This document shows, in pieces, positions 60,492 to 64,000 of a DNA stretch of 64,000 bases; within the stretch, counting starts at the first letter, position 1; every line of letters starts with the position of its first letter. Below the pieces are notes generated by a model, which had not been told where the DNA came from, ran no database searches, and was given only the letters and a program-made list of their open reading frames with translations. The stretch comes from Nostoc sp. FACHB-110 (lineage in GTDB: Bacteria; Cyanobacteriota; Cyanobacteriia; Cyanobacteriales; Nostocaceae). The position numbers and the translations under genes were made by a program. The stretch spans positions 235,474 through 299,473 of the forward strand of contig NZ_JACJRU010000004.1 of NCBI RefSeq assembly GCF_014697425.1, read 5' to 3'.

Positions 60492-63400
60492 GTGTCGATC
60501 GCCAACACATTTATTAAACGTCCGGTATTAACTACTGTTTGTAGTTTAGTGATTCTGATTGTGGGGTGCGTGTGTATTCCGCTACTACCACTAAACTATT
60601 TACCGGATATTGCGCCTATTCGGGTGCAGATATCAGCTAGCTACACTGGGGCAGATGCCGCTACTGTGGAAAGTGCTGTAACCACAACCCTAGAACGCCA
60701 GATTAACGGTGTCGAGGGTATGCAGTATATGACCTCAAATAGTGCCGCAGGCAGTAGCCAAATTTCCGTATATTTTGGGGCGCAAACAGATAAAAATATT
60801 GACCAAGTAAATGTCCAAAATCGCATTGCCAGGGCAACACCACGCTTACCCACGAGTGTGCAACAACTTGGGGTGACAGCACAAACAGCTTCTACCAGTA
60901 TTTTGTTAGTGTATACGTTTTATGCCGAAAATAATGAGTACGATCCGCTATTTATCAGTAACTATATTGATTTAAATTTGCGCGATCAAATCCTCAGAAC
61001 TCCGGGAGTCGGGGATTTGACAATTTTTGGCGAAAAGCGGTATGCGATGCGGTTGTGGCTTGACCCGAATGCTTTAGCAAGTCGGCAATTAACTGTCACA
61101 GATGTAGCAACGGCACTGCGATCGCAAAATATTCTCGCCGGAGCCGGAACCATTGGTCAAGCACCTATACCTTCTGGTCAAAGTTATGAAATTCCCTTGC
61201 GGGTTAACGGTCAGTTTCAAAATGCCTCAGAGTTTGAAAACTTAGTCATCAAAGTCGGGAGTAATGGCAATTTAATCAAACTGCGGGATGTCGGGCGGGC
61301 GGAACTCGGTTCAGAAACTTACGCCAGCAACGCGAGAAATAATGGCAAACCAGCTATTGGGATGGCGATTTATCAGTCGCCAGGGAGTAACGCGCTAGAT
61401 GTCGCCAGAAACATCGAGGCGCAGATGAACGAACTCAGCAAAGAATTTCCGCCAGGATTAAAAACCCAGGTAGTTTACGATACCGTGGGGTTTGTGCAAG
61501 CTTCCCTAGAAGAAGTAGTCAAAACCCTAGTAGAAGCGATTCTCTTAGTTGTGTTGGTGATATTTCTCTTTCTCCAAGACTGGCGCGCCACCATTATTCC
61601 GATTGTGGCAATTCCTGTATCTCTAATTGGGGCTTTAGCCTTTGCTTACATATTTAAATTTTCCCTCAACAATTTAACTTTATTTGGATTAATTTTAGCC
61701 ACAGGGTTGGTAGTTGATGATGCGATTATTGTAGTCGAAGCGATCGCTAGTAAAATTGAACAGGGAGTTAGACCGCTGCAAGCCTCCTTTGAAGCAATGG
61801 AGGAACTTACGGGTGCTGTAGTTGCCACATCCTTGGTGTTGATGGCGGTATTTATTCCCGTGGCATTTTTCCCAGGTTCTACTGGGAAAATGTATCAGCA
61901 GTTCGCCTTAGTCATTGCCTTTTCCATTGCTATTTCCACCTTTAACGCGCTTTCTTTTAGTCCTAGTATGGCGGCGATTTTGCTGCGTCCACCACAACCC
62001 AAACGCGGCCCATTAGGTTGGTTTTTTCACAAGTTTAATCAAGTTTTAGGATGGATTATTGATAGGTTTCTGGCAATTGTTAAATTTTTGATTCGTCTGC
62101 GTTATGCTGTGGTGGCTTTGTTTGTTGTGGGTTTAGCCGCGACTTATTTGATGTTCACCCAAGTACCCACAGGGTTTGTGCCGAATGAAGATCAAGGCAT
62201 TGTCTTAGGCATTATTCAAGCACCCGATGGGGTTTCTCTGGGTTATACAGATGGTGTGATTATCCAACTAGAAAAAATTCTCCAGAACGAACCAGAAATT
62301 GATAACGTTTTTGCTACCTCTGGCTTTGGTTTTGCGGGTAGTGGCTCAAATCGGGGTGTATTTTTTGCCAAGCTCAAACCTTGGGAAGAGCGCACCCAAG
62401 CCAATCAAAGCGCGACGGCAATTTTAGGACGCATCAATGGGGCATTTCAAAAAATTCCCGATGCGATTATTACCGCAGTCAATCCTCCACCAATTCAAGG
62501 TTTTAGTACCTTAGGCGGATTTGAGTTACAGCTAGAAGACCGCACCAACGGCAGATTAACCATTGATGACTTTTTTGCCAATGCCCAAGCGGTGATTGCT
62601 CAAGCTAATCAGCAACCAGCCTTGACAGGCGGTGTATTTACGCAGTTTACCGCCAGCACACCCCAATTTCAAATTGACTTCGATCGCGATCGCCTGGAAG
62701 CTTTGAATGTCGATTTTCAGCAAGCTGTGAATACCTTATCAGCGGCCGTTGGCTCGCAATATGTCAACGATTTTACTTTAGGACAGCAGAGTTATCGGGT
62801 GTATGTCCAAGCTGAAGGTAACTTTCGGCGATCGCCTGATGATATAAATCAGCTATATGTGCGTTCTAACAACAACCAAATGGTGCGATTGAGTGAAGTA
62901 GCAAAACTTACACCCATCACAGCCCCAGCCGTCATTTCTCACTACAACGGCTTTCGTTCTATCAGCATTCAAGGTAGAGAAGCACAAGGCTACAGTAGCG
63001 GTCAAGCAATTCAAGCTATGCAGCAAGCCGTCAGTGCCACTGCTATTCCTGGCGTTGGTAGCGATTGGACAGGAACCGCCCGCGAAGAATTAGCCGCAGG
63101 TAACTTGGGGATTCTCATTTTTGGCTTCGGGATTATTATGGTGTTTCTGACACTGGCGGCTCAGTATGAAAGTTATATTGACCCAACAATTATCTTGTTA
63201 ACAGTACCGTTGGCACTGTTGGGTGCGTTGAGTGCTTTGGCGTTGCGTGGTTTGGTAAATGATGTTTACGCCAACGTAGCTTTAGTCATGTTGATTGGGC
63301 TGGCTTCTAAAAATGCCATTTTGATTGTTGAGTTTGCAAATCAAGCCTTTGAACAAGGTATGAGCATTCCCAAAGCCGCCTTAACAGCCGCCCAAGAGCG

Positions 63401-63728
63401 ATTTCGACCAATTGTTATGACATCTTCAGCATCACTACTGGGATTTTTCCCTTTAGTAGTGGCTTCAGGAGCCGGTTCTGCCTCGCGCTGGTCTTTGGGG
63501 ACGGCGTTATTTGGCGGACTATTAGTAGCCACAGTTCTGAGTTTGCTAATTGTTCCAGTGTTGTATGTCATCATCAAGAATTTGGAAGAACGCTTTTTAA
63601 AACGCAAGTCTGCGCATCAACAGCCCTCTACCTCAGATAGACCAGAAGCAGAGCTAGCAAACACCCCTAAACCAGAATCGGCAGCAGTGGCTACACCAAC
63701 GGGCGAAGAGCGGCCATCTGATGAGTAA
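60492..63728 (+). CDS. RND efflux pump permease, HAE1/AcrB family
   Basis: 1078 residues, normal size for HAE1 pumps (about 1030-1070). Starts with GTG at 60492. Twelve membrane helices in the RND pattern, with the proton-relay aspartates in GLVVDDAIIVVEAI of helix 4, a large periplasmic loop after each of helices 1 and 7, and a charged Pro/Glu-rich C-terminal tail. The pump exports hydrophobic or amphiphilic compounds using the proton gradient; substrates are unknown. It is the second gene of an operon with the adaptor. An upstream palindrome (59060-59093) may carry the regulation. Confidence 0.95.
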   Translation: MSIANTFIKRPVLTTVCSLVILIVGCVCIPLLPLNYLPDIAPIRVQISASYTGADAATVESAVTTTLERQINGVEGMQYMTSNSAAGSSQISVYFGAQTDKNIDQVNVQNRIARATPRLPTSVQQLGVTAQTASTSILLVYTFYAENNEYDPLFISNYIDLNLRDQILRTPGVGDLTIFGEKRYAMRLWLDPNALASRQLTVTDVATALRSQNILAGAGTIGQAPIPSGQSYEIPLRVNGQFQNASEFENLVIKVGSNGNLIKLRDVGRAELGSETYASNARNNGKPAIGMAIYQSPGSNALDVARNIEAQMNELSKEFPPGLKTQVVYDTVGFVQASLEEVVKTLVEAILLVVLVIFLFLQDWRATIIPIVAIPVSLIGALAFAYIFKFSLNNLTLFGLILATGLVVDDAIIVVEAIASKIEQGVRPLQASFEAMEELTGAVVATSLVLMAVFIPVAFFPGSTGKMYQQFALVIAFSIAISTFNALSFSPSMAAILLRPPQPKRGPLGWFFHKFNQVLGWIIDRFLAIVKFLIRLRYAVVALFVVGLAATYLMFTQVPTGFVPNEDQGIVLGIIQAPDGVSLGYTDGVIIQLEKILQNEPEIDNVFATSGFGFAGSGSNRGVFFAKLKPWEERTQANQSATAILGRINGAFQKIPDAIITAVNPPPIQGFSTLGGFELQLEDRTNGRLTIDDFFANAQAVIAQANQQPALTGGVFTQFTASTPQFQIDFDRDRLEALNVDFQQAVNTLSAAVGSQYVNDFTLGQQSYRVYVQAEGNFRRSPDDINQLYVRSNNNQMVRLSEVAKLTPITAPAVISHYNGFRSISIQGREAQGYSSGQAIQAMQQAVSATAIPGVGSDWTGTAREELAAGNLGILIFGFGIIMVFLTLAAQYESYIDPTIILLTVPLALLGALSALALRGLVNDVYANVALVMLIGLASKNAILIVEFANQAFEQGMSIPKAALTAAQERFRPIVMTSSASLLGFFPLVVASGAGSASRWSLGTALFGGLLVATVLSLLIVPVLYVIIKNLEERFLKRKSAHQQPSTSDRPEAELANTPKPESAAVATPTGEERPSDE

Positions 63729-64000
63729 AATGTTTTGATTTATCGCTCAATACGCTTGGGTTAAGACTAAAAACCAATTCTGGCGTAGGTTGGGGAGCCA
63801 GTGCCTTGGGCGGGTTCCCCGACATGAAGCAACTGGCGTTTGAGGAACGAAACCCAACATCCGAGCATACTTTGTTGGGTTAGGCTATCGCTACACCCAA
63901 CCTTGTATCTTAAGAGAAGTAGTAGACCGTCCCAACCTTGGTCATCATAGACCGCTTCGTAGCATGGGTCACTACAACAATCTCTTTGACAGAACTCGAA
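63729..64000. repeat. Dispersed repeat after the efflux operon; no confident gene
   Basis: About 63783-63900 is a dispersed Nostocales-type repeat (GCGTAGGTTGGGGAGCC, AACGAAACCCAACAT, TTGTTGGGTTAGG), whose complementary GGTTGGG/CCCAACC-like parts can form hairpins. The last 70 bases have open minus-strand frames that enter from the window edge but cannot be judged. Confidence 0.55.

Noticed and set aside
63902..64000. Minus-strand open frames entering from the right edge
   Set aside because: Two frames are open and only about 70 unique bases are visible, so neither can be chosen.

Overview
The window looks like a chromosome segment of a filamentous, heterocyst-type cyanobacterium (Nostocales: Nostoc, Anabaena, Calothrix or a relative). 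The evidence is internal: many HIP1 octamers (GCGATCGC), short tandem arrays of 7-base units (STRR repeats) both between and inside genes, several families of short dispersed palindromic repeats, a PEP-CTERM protein, an FHA-type exoprotein, transmembrane Ser/Thr kinases and a VTE6-like DUF92 protein. No rRNA, tRNA, CRISPR array, prophage or intact transposase gene was found.

Layout. 1-5010: sugar metabolism, a 5'-truncated sucrose synthase followed after 33 bases by a GH65 phosphorylase fused to beta-phosphoglucomutase. 5061-10024: secreted metzincin-type protease, transaldolase-like aldolase inside an inverted repeat pair, NUDIX hydrolase. 10440-14827 (minus): two tandem Ser/Thr kinases with C-terminal membrane segments, a methyltransferase, a membrane protein. 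14969-19940 (minus): FHA-domain exoprotein, small secreted protein, P1B-4 metal-exporting ATPase with a perfect palindrome upstream. 20849-23598: polysaccharide flippase and pyruvyltransferase, convergent around a hairpin. 23599-24629: gene-free, holding a 272-base element with 20-base terminal inverted repeats. 24630-30977: HAD phosphatase, Uma2 protein, GHL10 hydrolase fused to a DTGS-motif domain, M90/MtfA-type peptidase, threonine deaminase. 30984-34372 (minus): parvulin isomerase overlapping a type-I-secretion-like ABC exporter whose C39 domain is dead. 34528-40602: DUF92, VOC protein, lipase, Ala/Pro-rich protein, TPR protein, RsmE, PEP-CTERM protein. 41125-47889: large SNF2/RapA-like helicase (possibly DpdE-like), DNA primase, cell-wall amidase. 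48057-50915 (minus): orphan solute-binding lipoprotein in an operon with a membrane diguanylate cyclase. 51531-56606: small proteins, a two-component system, and divergent secreted-protein genes. 56704-63728: M15-like peptidase, kinase-like protein, RND efflux pair.

How genes may work together. The GH65 and beta-PGM domains catalyse consecutive steps and share one polypeptide, with a good internal ribosome site in front of the PGM part. The response regulator/histidine kinase pair is divergent from a secreted His-rich protein gene; a 41-base block in that promoter recurs (34 of 41 identical, at nearly the same distance from the start codon) in front of a second secreted-protein gene 1.2 kb away, suggesting a local regulon. 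The solute-binding protein without permease or ATPase, directly upstream of a Cache-HAMP-GGDEF protein, looks like a ligand-sensing c-di-GMP module. The isomerase-exporter operon looks like a peptide or protein export unit whose cargo is elsewhere.

Most of the window is ordinary chromosomal content. The most notable signals are the paired promoter block, the binding-protein/diguanylate-cyclase module, the isolated defence-type helicase, the heptamer arrays inside two coding regions, and a 112-base mobile-looking element that supplies a stop codon. All functional calls rest on reading motifs by eye, without database searches.
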